From Pantoea phytobeneficialis (GTDB lineage: Bacteria > Pseudomonadota > Gammaproteobacteria > Enterobacterales > Enterobacteriaceae), in NCBI RefSeq assembly GCF_009728735.1, contig NZ_CP024636.1, forward strand, positions 3,640,638-3,664,830: 24,193 nucleotides of DNA. The letters run 5' to 3'. The notes beneath the pieces were generated by a model that was given only the letters and a program-made list of their open reading frames with translations, was not told where the DNA came from and made no database searches. Shown here in pieces: positions 7,662-16,844 of the stretch (its first letter is position 1; every line of letters starts with the position of its first letter). Made by a program: the position numbers and the translations under genes.

Positions 7662-7686
7662 AACCCGGCTGCGGCCGGGTTTTTTT
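7662..7686 (+). terminator. phoH intrinsic terminator
   Basis: AACCCGGC (7662-7669), loop TGCG, GCCGGGTT (7674-7681), then a T-run to 7686. It lies 21 bases after the phoH stop. Confidence 0.92.
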
Positions 7687-7710
7687 GTGCGCAACGTATG
7701 GTGCACAGGC

Positions 7711-7740
7711 AAAAAAAAAAGTCTGAACGTTAGTTCAGAC
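7711..7740 (-). terminator. tRNA-Ser intrinsic terminator
   Basis: The perfect 8-bp stem GTCTGAAC/GTTCAGAC (7721-7728 and 7733-7740) is preceded on the plus strand by ten A (7711-7720). On the minus strand this reads as a hairpin followed by ten T. It lies 15 bases beyond the 3' end of the tRNA. Confidence 0.93.
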
Positions 7741-7755
7741 TCTTCTTCAGAATGA

Positions 7756-7843
7756 TGGCGGTGAGGGGGGGATTCGAACCCCCGATACGTTGCCGTATAC
7801 ACACTTTCCAGGCGTGCTCCTTCAGCCACTCGGACACCTCACC
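7756..7843 (-). tRNA. serX: tRNA-Ser (anticodon GGA)
   Basis: This is an 88-nt class II tRNA with encoded CCA (7758-7756 complement). The acceptor 5' strand is GGTGAGG (7843-7837), paired with CCTCACC before GCCA. The anticodon loop is CTGGAAA with GGA, the long variable arm is GTATACGGCAACGTATC, and the T arm contains GGTTCGAATCC. It is essentially identical to the E. coli serW/serX product. The symbol serX is chosen because the E. coli gene of that name lies in the same general region as phoH. It reads UCC and UCU codons. Confidence 0.95.
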
Positions 7844-7882
7844 ACATTTTGTTTGCCAACCTCAGCGGGTCAACGGGGCGCT

Positions 7883-7911
7883 ACTATAGGGAGTTAGCTG
7901 AAAAGGGTCAA
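7883..7911 (-). promoter_or_regulatory. tRNA-Ser promoter
   Basis: On the minus strand, TTGACC (7911-7906) and TATAGT (7888-7883) are separated by exactly 17 bases and followed by a GC-rich discriminator (GCGCCCC), as expected for a stringently controlled stable-RNA promoter. Confidence 0.8.
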
Positions 7912-7985
7912 GCTCTATTTTCTCCTTTTTTTCTATTCGCTTAAGCTCTGAGCGGATTGCATTAGCCTTGTTCGTTTTGCCGATC

Positions 7986-8067
7986 CTGTCATCAAAATAT
8001 TGCGTGTCAGTCACAAAAGTGTCACGGCATTGTCGCAGACTTGTCAGCGGAAACATTTGGTTATATT
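7986..8067 (+). promoter_or_regulatory. phoA promoter with phased Pho-box half-sites
   Basis: The canonical Pho box is two 7-mers like CTGTCAT spaced 11 bases start to start. Here CAGTCAC (8008), GTGTCAC (8019), TTGTCGC (8030) and TTGTCAG (8041) follow one another at exactly 11 bases. A perfect CTGTCAT at 7986 is in the same phase, 22 bases upstream. The intermediate 7-mer at 7997 (ATATTGC) is not a match. A possible -10, TATATT, lies at 8062-8067. PhoB binds such arrays in place of a -35 box. Confidence 0.85.
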
Positions 8068-8088
8068 TGTGAATAAGGATGCTTATAA

Positions 8089-9495
8089 ATGAAAAAGATA
8101 CCTTTGATTACGGTTCCGCTTATCACCTCATTGTTCGCGACGGCAGCACTTGCTGATGCAACCAGCTACTCGCGTGCCGCCACCGGTGACCTGACTCAGC
8201 ATGGTGGTGCGCGTCGCCTGACCGGTGATCAAACGGAGGCGCTCAAAGCTTCTCTGAGTAACAGTACGGCAAAAAATGTCATTTTGTTGATCGGTGACGG
8301 TATGGGGGATTCAGAAATCACTGCTGCACGTAATCAGGCAATGGGCGCAGGTGGCTTTTTCCCCGGGATTGATGCCTTACCTTTAACCGGTCAGTACACC
8401 CATTACTCGCTGGATAAGAAAACCCACAAACCGAACTACGTCACGGATTCAGCAGCGTCTGCGACCGCGTGGGCCACGGGGACCAAATCCTATAATGGCG
8501 CAATTGGCGTCGATGTGAATGGGAAAGACCAAACCACGCTGCTGGAACTGGCGAAAGCTGCCGGTAAGGCCACCGGTAACGTTTCAACTGCGGAGCTACA
8601 GGATGCAACGCCTGCGGCGTTGATCGCTCATGTCACTTCACGTAAATGCTATGGCCCGGAAAAAACCAGCGAGCTATGCCCGAGCAACGCGCTGGAGCAG
8701 GGTGGCAAAGGTTCCATCACCGAGCAGATGCTGAAAACTCGTGCGGATGTCACGCTGGGTGGTGGCGCTAAATCCTTCAGCGAAGTGGCGAAAGCAGGGG
8801 AATATCAAGGCAAGACTTTGCGTGAGCAGGCTCAGGCACTGGGTTTTCAACTGGTGGACAACCTTGACGGTATGAATGCGGTCCAGCAGGCGGATCAGAA
8901 CAAACCGCTGCTGGGGCTGTTCTCGGAAGGTAATATGCCGGTGCGCTGGCAGGGGCCGAAAGCCAGTTATCACGGCAATATTGATAAGCCGGTAGTCACC
9001 TGTGAAGTGAATAAGGATCGCCCGGTCAGTACGCCAACACTGGCGCAGATGACCAAAAAAGCGCTGGATCTGTTGAGCAAAAATGACAAGGGCTTCTTCT
9101 TGCAAGTTGAAGGTGCCTCCATTGATAAACAGGATCATGCCGCTAATCCTTGTGGGCAAATTGGTGAAACCGTTGACCTTGATGAAGCGGTACAACAGGC
9201 ACTGACTTTTGCTCGCGAGCATGGCAATACCCTGGTCGTGGTGACGGCAGATCACGCGCACAGTAGCCAGATCGTAGAAAATGGTACCAAAGCACCAGGC
9301 TTGACTCAGGCACTGAACACCAAAGATGGCGCGGTGATGACCATCAGTTACGGTAACTCAGAAGAAGATTCACAGGAGCATACCGGTACTCAGTTGCGTA
9401 TTGCTGCCTATGGCCCGCATGCGGCGAATGTGGTTGGACTGACTGACCAGACGGACCTGTTCTTCACCCTGAAAGATGCGATGGGAATTAAGTAA
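8089..9495 (+). CDS. phoA: Periplasmic alkaline phosphatase PhoA
   Basis: This 468-residue enzyme hydrolyses phosphomonoesters in the periplasm to supply phosphate under starvation (E. coli PhoA is 471 residues). A signal peptide ends in TAALA (cleavage after about residue 22). Metal and catalytic residues are present: Asp70 in [11 protein letters not shown], nucleophile Ser121 in [11 protein letters not shown], the Zn/Mg motif [27 protein letters not shown], and the last Zn His in QEHTGTQLR. Two Cys pairs are conserved (RKCYGP...SELCPS; VTCEV...NPCGQ), as expected for disulfides formed by DsbA. The ATG follows AAGGAT by nine bases. PhoB control is shown by the Pho boxes upstream. In E. coli phoA lies elsewhere, so its position next to serX is a local arrangement. 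Confidence 0.97.
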   Translation: MKKIPLITVPLITSLFATAALADATSYSRAATGDLTQHGGARRLTGDQTEALKASLSNSTAKNVILLIGDGMGDSEITAARNQAMGAGGFFPGIDALPLTGQYTHYSLDKKTHKPNYVTDSAASATAWATGTKSYNGAIGVDVNGKDQTTLLELAKAAGKATGNVSTAELQDATPAALIAHVTSRKCYGPEKTSELCPSNALEQGGKGSITEQMLKTRADVTLGGGAKSFSEVAKAGEYQGKTLREQAQALGFQLVDNLDGMNAVQQADQNKPLLGLFSEGNMPVRWQGPKASYHGNIDKPVVTCEVNKDRPVSTPTLAQMTKKALDLLSKNDKGFFLQVEGASIDKQDHAANPCGQIGETVDLDEAVQQALTFAREHGNTLVVVTADHAHSSQIVENGTKAPGLTQALNTKDGAVMTISYGNSEEDSQEHTGTQLRIAAYGPHAANVVGLTDQTDLFFTLKDAMGIK

Positions 9496-9510
9496 GCTAA
9501 TCCAGCCTAA

Positions 9511-9538
9511 AAAAATCCACGCGCAAGCGTGGATTTTT
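9511..9538. terminator. Bidirectional intrinsic terminator, phoA / NUDIX gene
   Basis: A perfect 12-bp stem (9511-9522 with 9527-9538) has a GCAA tetraloop, five A before and five T after. It sits between convergent genes and can stop transcription on both strands. Confidence 0.92.
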
Positions 9539-9553
9539 ACGTTGGGAAAACAA

Positions 9554-9976
9554 TTAACGCTGATGTGACAAATAGCAACGGATAGAGTGCCGACACTTTT
9601 CTGTCAGGTTTTTCGGCAGTTCATCAGATGAGAAAAAAGTCAGTTCATCGCTTTCACTGGGATCATTGATCATCACACCCGACCATTCATCAACCTGATA
9701 GAGAGCCGTTACGGCGTTGTCTCCCTCGTTGTACTCCTGGTTAAGGGTATATTCCGGCTCACAAAAAAATCCTAACAGTTGCATCCGATGTACATCAAGA
9801 TTGGTTTCCTCCTTCACTTCACGTTTCACCGTTTGTTCTGGTGATTCCCCAGGATCCAACCAGCCGCCTGGTAAGCCCCAACTTCCATCCTTGCGCAGTT
9901 GTAACAGGATACGCGTCCCTGCCAGCAGTAATAAGCGGTGTCCAACCTGGCCGCGCATCTCTTCAATGTGGTTCAC
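9554..9976 (-). CDS. NUDIX hydrolase (MutT-like), substrate unknown
   Basis: This 140-residue protein carries a Nudix box at residues 38-60: Gly38, Glu44, Arg52-Glu53, Glu56-Glu57 (GESPEQTVKREVKEETNL). The metal-binding glutamates are all there; Asn59 replaces the usual Gly. Such enzymes cleave nucleoside diphosphates linked to another moiety. The substrate cannot be told from the motif; GSWGLPGGWLDPGE is typical of MutT-like and ADP-sugar-type members. The start is GTG at 9976, preceded by GGAAA at normal spacing; an ATG six codons later is the alternative. It lies 23 bases downstream of the DUF3472 gene on the same strand, so the two may be cotranscribed, and converges on phoA across a shared terminator. 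Confidence 0.88.
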   Translation of the reverse strand: MNHIEEMRGQVGHRLLLLAGTRILLQLRKDGSWGLPGGWLDPGESPEQTVKREVKEETNLDVHRMQLLGFFCEPEYTLNQEYNEGDNAVTALYQVDEWSGVMINDPSESDELTFFSSDELPKNLTEKCRHSIRCYLSHQR

Positions 9977-9999
9977 TTCTGTTTCCGTTCTGGCAACGA

Positions 10000-11679
10000 T
10001 TAATCAATTGAGACTTCAACAGTCAGGTTGGCGCGCTCTTTTTTCCATATCAGGTTGCGATATTGCGAGCCAGCGATCACGTTGATGGTGTTATCTCCCT
10101 CTTTTTCACCAATTACAATCTGCTTAAAGATCTGATTGAACTCATTGGCTGCAAAAGGGGGCCACTTATAGCGATCCAGGTGTCCATCCGGCAGCTCAAC
10201 CGTATGTTCCTCCAGCAAATTACCCAGGCTACTTTTTACCTTTATGGTAACTTTGCTACCTGAAGGTAAATCGGCTGCCAGCTTATCGCCAAAAAGGTCA
10301 TGGTTTACCCAGGGATTTTCTGATGCAGTAAAAATCTCAGCTTTGACGGTTAAATGTTCCTGACTCTTTTTCCAGATTTTATTTTGCCAGGAGGTCCAGG
10401 GCATAATGGTGATATCATTATTAGCATCTTTAACGCCAATCTTGATTTTTTTCAGAGCATTGTTGAATTCATAGCCAGTATATTCTGACCAGCGCCAGCG
10501 ACCCGTCATACTATCAGGAACCATCACTGTGTAATCTTCCAACATTTGCCCAGCCTGATCTTTTACCGTAATCATGACTGAACTGCCGGAGGCCAAATCA
10601 CCAGTGTAAAGTTCGTCACCGAAAGGGTCGTTATTAACCCACATGTCCTCGATGGTAGTGATGACTTTTAAGTTGTCCAGTTTGTTTTTATAAATCTGGT
10701 TTTCGAAGGATGAACCAGGCTTAACATTAATTTCACCCGTATTAATGTCCAGCATCCCAAGTTTAACTTTCTTTAAATTGCTATTGAAGATCGCCGCAGA
10801 GTATGCCGGCCAGGTCCATTTGCTGACGTAGTCTTTACCCACTTTTACTGTGTGTTTTTCCAGTTCTTTATTTTGACTGTCATATACGCCGATCGTAATG
10901 AAACTGTCAGGGGAAAGTTCACCATCGAAAAGAGCGGAACTATAGGCGTCGGTCGTAATCATACGTCGGCCAACGGTCGTTCTGAGATCATTACCAACCC
11001 ATCCGTATTGATAATTCACTTTACCTGTGCACCTACCATACTCATGCGGGTAGTAAAACGATCCCTGTTTACCGGTTGCAGTGACATAGGGTGGTGAAAC
11101 GGTAATTTGTGAAACTTCAGGTGTGTAACAGGTATCGACACTTTTATAATATTCAATCCAACCGGATTGAACTGACCTCAGTAACCCCGAGCCAGCAGGA
11201 AGTCGCCATGCACCGATTTGTGTTTCTGTTGTGCTGCCTTCTTCTTTGACGAAACCGTACCAGACGTTGACATCGTCACTCCCACGACGGACTTCAAACA
11301 GATATCTTTGCCCTTTTTTGATCGGGTATAACCTGGAACAACTGGCACCATAGCTACCATCAGCGCCCAGTCTACAGCGTTCACTGTCTACAACTTCAGT
11401 GCCGTAAACAAAAGAGGAAAACACGACTGAATATTGATCGGCAGTTCGCGGTTGCAGACCAATATAACCAATTGCGGTTGCACCCGTAAAACCAAATTGG
11501 CTTGCATAGTAATAACCTGGCGTTTCCGGAGCGGTATTAACTGTAAATGGGAAGGTCAGGCCGGTGATATTCGTTGCATCGAGAGTATAGTTCCAACCTG
11601 CCATTCCTCCTGGTGTAATAGAGGCAGCATTCCCTGCGAATGTCGCACAAAGCGCCAGGGCTAATAAATGGTGTTTCAT
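10000..11679 (-). CDS. Secreted DUF3472-like protein with three tandem C-terminal repeats
   Basis: This is a 559-residue protein of unknown function. Residues 1-19 are a Sec signal peptide (MKHHLLALALCATFAGNAA). Residues about 25-175 resemble DUF3472, with the pattern YYYASQFGF, GYIGLQP, GSYGASC and KKGQRYLFEV. A linker to about 240 brings the mature Cys residues to 102, 114, 184 and 217, suggesting two disulfides. Three repeats of about 100 residues follow (246-341, 346-448, 456-558). They share FGD-L, SGS-V-I-VK, LE-HTV, W-WP-Y, FN--LK-I-IG and I-KK---LTV. The repeats look like beta-rich export-type modules; adhesion or glycan binding is only a guess. Base composition is clearly AT-richer than the flanking core genes, suggesting transfer. 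GGAG lies a few bases before the ATG. It is probably upstream partner of the NUDIX gene. Confidence 0.85.
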   Translation of the reverse strand: MKHHLLALALCATFAGNAASITPGGMAGWNYTLDATNITGLTFPFTVNTAPETPGYYYASQFGFTGATAIGYIGLQPRTADQYSVVFSSFVYGTEVVDSERCRLGADGSYGASCSRLYPIKKGQRYLFEVRRGSDDVNVWYGFVKEEGSTTETQIGAWRLPAGSGLLRSVQSGWIEYYKSVDTCYTPEVSQITVSPPYVTATGKQGSFYYPHEYGRCTGKVNYQYGWVGNDLRTTVGRRMITTDAYSSALFDGELSPDSFITIGVYDSQNKELEKHTVKVGKDYVSKWTWPAYSAAIFNSNLKKVKLGMLDINTGEINVKPGSSFENQIYKNKLDNLKVITTIEDMWVNNDPFGDELYTGDLASGSSVMITVKDQAGQMLEDYTVMVPDSMTGRWRWSEYTGYEFNNALKKIKIGVKDANNDITIMPWTSWQNKIWKKSQEHLTVKAEIFTASENPWVNHDLFGDKLAADLPSGSKVTIKVKSSLGNLLEEHTVELPDGHLDRYKWPPFAANEFNQIFKQIVIGEKEGDNTINVIAGSQYRNLIWKKERANLTVEVSID

Positions 11680-11973
11680 GTTTCTCCGGTGTAAAAATAA
11701 AATATTGTAATTTTTTCTGTAGTTATTTTAATAAACTTCAGTTTTGGGTCTGGTTGCAGCTAAGCAAGGAATAAATATACCCTGCACTTCACTGAATAAA
11801 ATTATCAATGTGTCAAAGGTAATAATTTAATTGATAATTAAGATATAACAATGTCGAAGAAGTGAAAATAGAGAGTGTTCTGGCGCGCGTTGAGAAAGTT
11901 CCCAGGAGTGTATTTCGTCAGTAAACTGCAATTGAAGATAATTGACAAGCCGAAGTGGTATTGTTGAGTGAAT
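11680..11973 (-). promoter_or_regulatory. AT-rich upstream region of the DUF3472 gene with inverted repeat
   Basis: These 294 non-coding bases are strongly AT-rich, like silenced acquired DNA. A perfect 10-bp inverted repeat, AATTATCAAT (11800-11809) and ATTGATAATT (11830-11839), has arm starts 30 bases apart, about three helical turns, and could be an operator. I cannot assign a promoter with confidence, and no open frame is convincing. Confidence 0.45.
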
Positions 11974-11975
11974 AA

Positions 11976-12003
11976 AAAAGCCCATGCACAAGCATGGGCT
12001 TTT
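11976..12003 (-). terminator. ychF intrinsic terminator
   Basis: AGCCCATGC (11979-11987) pairs with GCATGGGCT (11992-12000), extended by AAA/TTT (11976-11978, 12001-12003). An A-run on the plus strand supplies the U-tract on the minus strand. It lies 26 bases after the ychF stop. Confidence 0.9.
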
Positions 12004-12028
12004 AATTAACGTCTGTTGCTGAAAATGA

Positions 12029-13120
12029 TTAGACGTTAAACAGGAAGTTCATTACATCGCCATCTTTAACGATGTATTCTTTACCTTCAGAACGCATTTT
12101 TCCTGCTTCTTTCGCGCCTTGTTCACCTTTATAAGCGATGAAGTCATCAAACGCGATAGTCTGGGCACGGATAAAACCTTTCTCGAAGTCGGTATGGATT
12201 TTACCAGCCGCCTGCGGTGCAGTGGCACCGACCGGGATAGTCCAGGCACGAACTTCTTTTACACCGGCGGTGAAGTAAGTTTGCAGGTTCAGCAGAGTAT
12301 AACCAGCGCGAATCACGCGGTTCAGACCGGGTTCTTCCAGGCCCATCTCAGCCATAAACTCCGCACGCTCATCATCTTCCAGTTCAGCGATATCGGATTC
12401 CACTGCGGCGCAAACTGGCACAACCACTGAACCTTCTGCGTCGGCAATCGCACGAACCTGGTCGAGATAAGGATTGTTCTCGAAGCCATCTTCGTTAACG
12501 TTGGCGATGTACATGGTGGGTTTCAGCGTCAGGAAGCTGAGATAACGAATAGCCGCTTTCTCATCAGCATCCAGATTCAGTGAGCGCAGCATCCCGGCAT
12601 TTTCCAGATGCGGCAGACACTTCTCCAGCGCCGCCAACTCAGCTTTGGCGTCTTTGTCGCCGCCTTTGGCTTTCTTCTGTACACGCTGGATAGCACGTTC
12701 ACAGGTATCGAGATCGGACAGCGCCAGTTCGGTGTTGATGATATCGATATCTTCCGCCGGGTTTACTTTGCCCGCGACGTGAATGATGTTCTCATTTTCG
12801 AAGCAGCGAACCACATGGCCGATGGCATCCGTTTCACGGATATTGGTCAGGAATTTGTTGCCCAGGCCTTCACCTTTAGAAGCACCTTCCACCAGACCGG
12901 CGATATCAACGAACTCCATGGTGGTCGGCACAACGCGCTGTGGCTTCACGATCTCGCTCAGCTGGTCAAGACGCAGATCGGGCATTGGAACGACACCGGT
13001 GTTTGGCTCGATGGTGCAGAACGGAAAGTTGGCTGCTTCGATACCCGCTTTGGTCAGCGCGTTGAACAGGGTGGATTTACCGACGTTCGGCAGGCCCACA
13101 ATACCGCATTTAAATCCCAT
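12029..13120 (-). CDS. ychF: Obg-family ATPase YchF
   Basis: This 363-residue protein has the same length as E. coli YchF (EngD/OLA1 family) and aligns throughout. The P-loop is GLPNVGKS (9-16) and the G3-type DIAGLVEGA starts at residue 72. NVNE (207-210) replaces the GTPase NKxD motif, the known reason this family prefers ATP. A helical insert (about 130-200) and a C-terminal TGS domain ending [12 protein letters not shown] follow. It binds ribosomes and is a negative factor in oxidative-stress responses in E. coli. AAGG lies ten bases before the ATG. It is downstream of pth on the same strand with a 111-base gap, the conserved enterobacterial order. Confidence 0.96.
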   Translation of the reverse strand: MGFKCGIVGLPNVGKSTLFNALTKAGIEAANFPFCTIEPNTGVVPMPDLRLDQLSEIVKPQRVVPTTMEFVDIAGLVEGASKGEGLGNKFLTNIRETDAIGHVVRCFENENIIHVAGKVNPAEDIDIINTELALSDLDTCERAIQRVQKKAKGGDKDAKAELAALEKCLPHLENAGMLRSLNLDADEKAAIRYLSFLTLKPTMYIANVNEDGFENNPYLDQVRAIADAEGSVVVPVCAAVESDIAELEDDERAEFMAEMGLEEPGLNRVIRAGYTLLNLQTYFTAGVKEVRAWTIPVGATAPQAAGKIHTDFEKGFIRAQTIAFDDFIAYKGEQGAKEAGKMRSEGKEYIVKDGDVMNFLFNV

Positions 13121-13231
13121 GATCTGATTACCTTTCTCGCTGAGTGTGCAGCGTTGACCGGCAACGCTGACGATTCAAAAAATTTCGCGCATTATACACA
13201 GATTTCCCGGTCTGCGGCGCGGGATTTGGCC

Positions 13232-13819
13232 TTAACCGGCTTTGAAGGCGTGCAGACGGTTCATTGCTTTAATCTTATCTTCTTTCAGCCACAGTTCCGT
13301 ACAGCGCACCGCTTCATCTACGGCATCATCGATCAGCTTCTGTTCACTGGCAGGGGGTTTACCCAGTACAAATCCGGTGACTTTATTGCGGTCACCCGGA
13401 TGACCAATGCCGACCCGTAAACGGTGAAAATTATTGTTGTTACCCAGCTTGCTGATGATGTCTTTCAGACCGTTATGACCACCGTGGCCGCCACCCTGTT
13501 TAAACTTCGCCACGCCAGGAGGCAGGTCCAGTTCATCGTGTGCCACCAAAATTTCCTCTGGCGCGATGCGGTAGAACGTCGCCATTGCCGCGACCGCCTT
13601 GCCACTCAGGTTCATAAAAGTGGTGGGTACCAGTAGCCGCACATCTTCGCCCGCCAGCGATAAGCGAGCGGTGTAGCCAAAGAATTTGGGTTCGTCTTTC
13701 AGAGACTGATTGTTGCGCTCCGCCAGCAGATCCACATACCAGGCACCTGCGTTATGGCGCGTAGCGGCATATTCCGCGCCGGGATTAGCCAGTCCCACAA
13801 TCAGTTTAATGCTGCTCAC
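13232..13819 (-). CDS. pth: Peptidyl-tRNA hydrolase
   Basis: This essential enzyme releases peptides from tRNAs that drop off the ribosome. Of 195 residues, it begins [17 protein letters not shown] and has the catalytic His22 in [19 protein letters not shown], the [11 protein letters not shown]sp and [13 protein letters not shown] longer frame reaches 13882, but homologues (194 residues in E. coli) begin at the GTG at 13819, which has AGGA eight bases upstream, so that start was chosen. The 111 bases before ychF hold no clear terminator, so pth-ychF cotranscription is possible. It is divergent from ychH. Confidence 0.95.
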   Translation of the reverse strand: MSSIKLIVGLANPGAEYAATRHNAGAWYVDLLAERNNQSLKDEPKFFGYTARLSLAGEDVRLLVPTTFMNLSGKAVAAMATFYRIAPEEILVAHDELDLPPGVAKFKQGGGHGGHNGLKDIISKLGNNNNFHRLRVGIGHPGDRNKVTGFVLGKPPASEQKLIDDAVDEAVRCTELWLKEDKIKAMNRLHAFKAG

Positions 13820-13979
13820 GATGATTATCCTGTCTCGAAATCGAAAGGGCGTTAGTTTACTGCCTGGCAGGGGAGATGACAAAGGGCGCAGACACTGAAT
13901 AGTGCCGCTACGTTATTTATCATTTTCTATCGAAATCAACCCGATAAGCGGTAAAGTTTCGTCAGGATTGTGAAAGATG

Positions 13980-13995
13980 TGTGATCATGCACGCA
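13980..13995 (+). promoter_or_regulatory. CRP-like site upstream of ychH
   Basis: TGTGA-N6-ACGCA lies inside the imperfect dyad GATGTGTG-N6-CACGCATC (13976-13997). The left half-site is perfect for CRP, but the right half matches only three of five bases. E. coli ychH is reported to be CRP-dependent. It is the only notable element in the 263-base pth-ychH gap. Confidence 0.35.
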
Positions 13996-14082
13996 TCTTA
14001 ACCCCGGGTCATTGCCTAAACTTATAGCAAGTTAACGTTATGTGCTGTTTTTGGCATTACTAAAAAAGGATGGAGGTGAATT

Positions 14083-14358
14083 ATGAAACGTCATCACTCT
14101 CGCTATATCGGTAATGGCCTGATGTGTCTCGGTTTACTCACCATGGTGCTTGGCGTCGGTTACTCGATCATTAATCAAATTCCTTCGCTAAATCTGCCGC
14201 AATTCCTGGCGCATGGCGCAATGTTTAGCATCTTTATTGGTGCGCTGCTCTGGCTGGTGGGTGCGCGTGTCAGTGGGCGTGAAAAAGTGGAAGACCGCTA
14301 TTTTTGGTTGCGCCACTACGGTGATAAACGTTGTCGTCGTAACACGCATCACCCATAA
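14083..14358 (+). CDS. ychH: Stress-associated inner-membrane protein YchH
   Basis: A 91-residue protein with two hydrophobic segments (about 10-32 and 43-62) and a basic C-terminus, RHYGDKRCRRN, matching E. coli YchH (92 residues) including GNGLMCLGL, NQIP, HGAMFSIFIGA and GARV. In E. coli it is induced by stress and affects biofilm; its molecular role is unknown. A strong GGAGG lies six bases before the ATG. It is divergent from pth, as in E. coli, and ends two bases from the convergent diguanylate cyclase gene with no obvious terminator between. Confidence 0.9.
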   Translation: MKRHHSRYIGNGLMCLGLLTMVLGVGYSIINQIPSLNLPQFLAHGAMFSIFIGALLWLVGARVSGREKVEDRYFWLRHYGDKRCRRNTHHP

Positions 14359-14360
14359 GA

Positions 14361-15530
14361 CTACACCAGCGTAGCCTGATTCAACGGCTGTAACTGTGTC
14401 AGATATTGTTCAGTACGGTTACGGCCGCTGGCTTTTGCGCGATACAACGCCTCATCAGCCAATGCCAGTAATGTCGGAAAGTGAAGTTCTTCCTTGCTGG
14501 CTGTTGCATAGCCGATACTGACGGTGTAGCTGATATTATCCGGCAGCGATAACTGCGTTGCGACGCGAATACGTTCACATACCAATTGTGCCTGCTCGCT
14601 GTCGCCGGGCAGGATGGCGGCAAACTCTTCACCTCCTAACCGGGCAAACTGCCCCTCGTCGGGCAATAACGCCTGGGCAATCTGGCAAAAATCAATTAAT
14701 ACCCGATCACCTTGTTGGTGGCCGTAACGATCGTTAATGCTTTTGAAATGGTCGAGATCGAATAATATCGCCGTGAAGGGTTGTTGTTGCCGTAAGCGTC
14801 GGGCGATGATTTTTTCCGCCTGCTCGAACAATGCGCGACGGTTCCACACACTGGTTAAGGGATCGTGCAGTGATGCCAGTTTATGGGCGATCTGGGTACG
14901 TTCATTGACCATCGCCAGAATCGTAAACGTCAGGCCAATAACGAACAGAATCGATTCCAGCATGACGTACACGGAAAAACTGGAACCACCAATTGCACCA
15001 TGCACCGGGGTGGCAACGGCGTCATCAAAGAAAATTCGTGCGACGTGAAACAGCAAATGTATCCACAACAACATCTGCGCGGGCCAGAAGGTGACGGTGA
15101 GCGCGGCGCGTGCCCGCCACAGCAGTTGAATCAATGCGCCGGTGTAGATGATGCACAGCAGACAAACGACCAGAACGCGTTTTGGCAGACTGAAGTAAAA
15201 CGCCGGGAAAATACACAGAATCGCCCATAGCAATGCCCCCGCCAGCCAGCTCATGCCAAGCGGTTTTTTACAAAAAACCCGGAAAGCATTTAACAGGTTG
15301 CCATAAGCCAGCATCATCACCACATTACCCACCGCAATGGGCAGGAACTGTAATCCTGCGGCACGCAGGCTGCTCAGAAACACGGCGGTAAGGGTTAACA
15401 CCAGCGTCAGAGTGGTGAAACCCAGTACCCGATCATACTGTGAGCCAATCCAGGCAAATACCATAATGATGCTTAAAAACCCCAGGACATAGAGCTCGCA
15501 AACAAAAAGTGTGTAGATGTCGAGAGCCAT
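14361..15530 (-). CDS. Membrane-bound diguanylate cyclase (GGDEF domain)
   Basis: This 389-residue protein has about six or seven hydrophobic segments over residues 1-210, then a GGDEF domain opening with DPLTSVWNRRALF. The metal-binding FDLDHFKSIND and the active motif GGEEF (299-303) are present, so it should make cyclic di-GMP. The RxxD inhibitory site is absent: the corresponding residues are PDEG, so product feedback by that route is unlikely. The N-terminal membrane domain is not one I recognise; it may sense a signal. The start ATG at 15530 (MALDIYTLF) is chosen over a GTG 14 codons upstream because the membrane domain begins here. No strong ribosome-binding site is visible for either. 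It sits where E. coli has other genes between ychH and prs. Confidence 0.88.
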   Translation of the reverse strand: MALDIYTLFVCELYVLGFLSIIMVFAWIGSQYDRVLGFTTLTLVLTLTAVFLSSLRAAGLQFLPIAVGNVVMMLAYGNLLNAFRVFCKKPLGMSWLAGALLWAILCIFPAFYFSLPKRVLVVCLLCIIYTGALIQLLWRARAALTVTFWPAQMLLWIHLLFHVARIFFDDAVATPVHGAIGGSSFSVYVMLESILFVIGLTFTILAMVNERTQIAHKLASLHDPLTSVWNRRALFEQAEKIIARRLRQQQPFTAILFDLDHFKSINDRYGHQQGDRVLIDFCQIAQALLPDEGQFARLGGEEFAAILPGDSEQAQLVCERIRVATQLSLPDNISYTVSIGYATASKEELHFPTLLALADEALYRAKASGRNRTEQYLTQLQPLNQATLV

Positions 15531-15725
15531 AGTGGTCGGAGTTCTCAAAAAAAGTGTGGTGAAAAATACCACTAAACCCTGGACGGCTAAAGTCCGGATA
15601 GTAGTGTTAGTTGAAAACAGTGAATGGCAACGCGAATAGCGAATTTTAACGAAAATTATCGCGAAAAAATCTGCGCCCGAAGCGCCTTAATCGGTAACTG
15701 AACTTAAACGTGTGGCAGGGAAATA

Positions 15726-15751
15726 AAACCGGGCCAGAGGTGGCCCGGTTT
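15726..15751 (-). terminator. prs intrinsic terminator
   Basis: AAACCGGGCCA (15726-15736) pairs perfectly with TGGCCCGGTTT (15741-15751) around GAGG. The A-rich plus-strand side gives the U-tract on the prs strand. It lies seven bases after the prs stop. Confidence 0.88.
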
Positions 15752-15758
15752 CGTTCGA

Positions 15759-16778
<1,020 letters not shown>

Positions 16779-16844
16779 TCAGACAGGTGTGTTGATGCGT
16801 CGCGTGCTGTGCCTGGAACAGGGGTGACACAGTCACGCATACGC

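Noticed and set aside
13820..13882. N-terminal extension of Pth by 21 codons
   Set aside because: The GTG at 13819 has a good ribosome-binding site and matches the family length.
13904..13912. GCCGCTACG between pth and ychH as another IS110 target
   Set aside because: Only nine of the fourteen target bases match; the left guide would pair over a few bases only.
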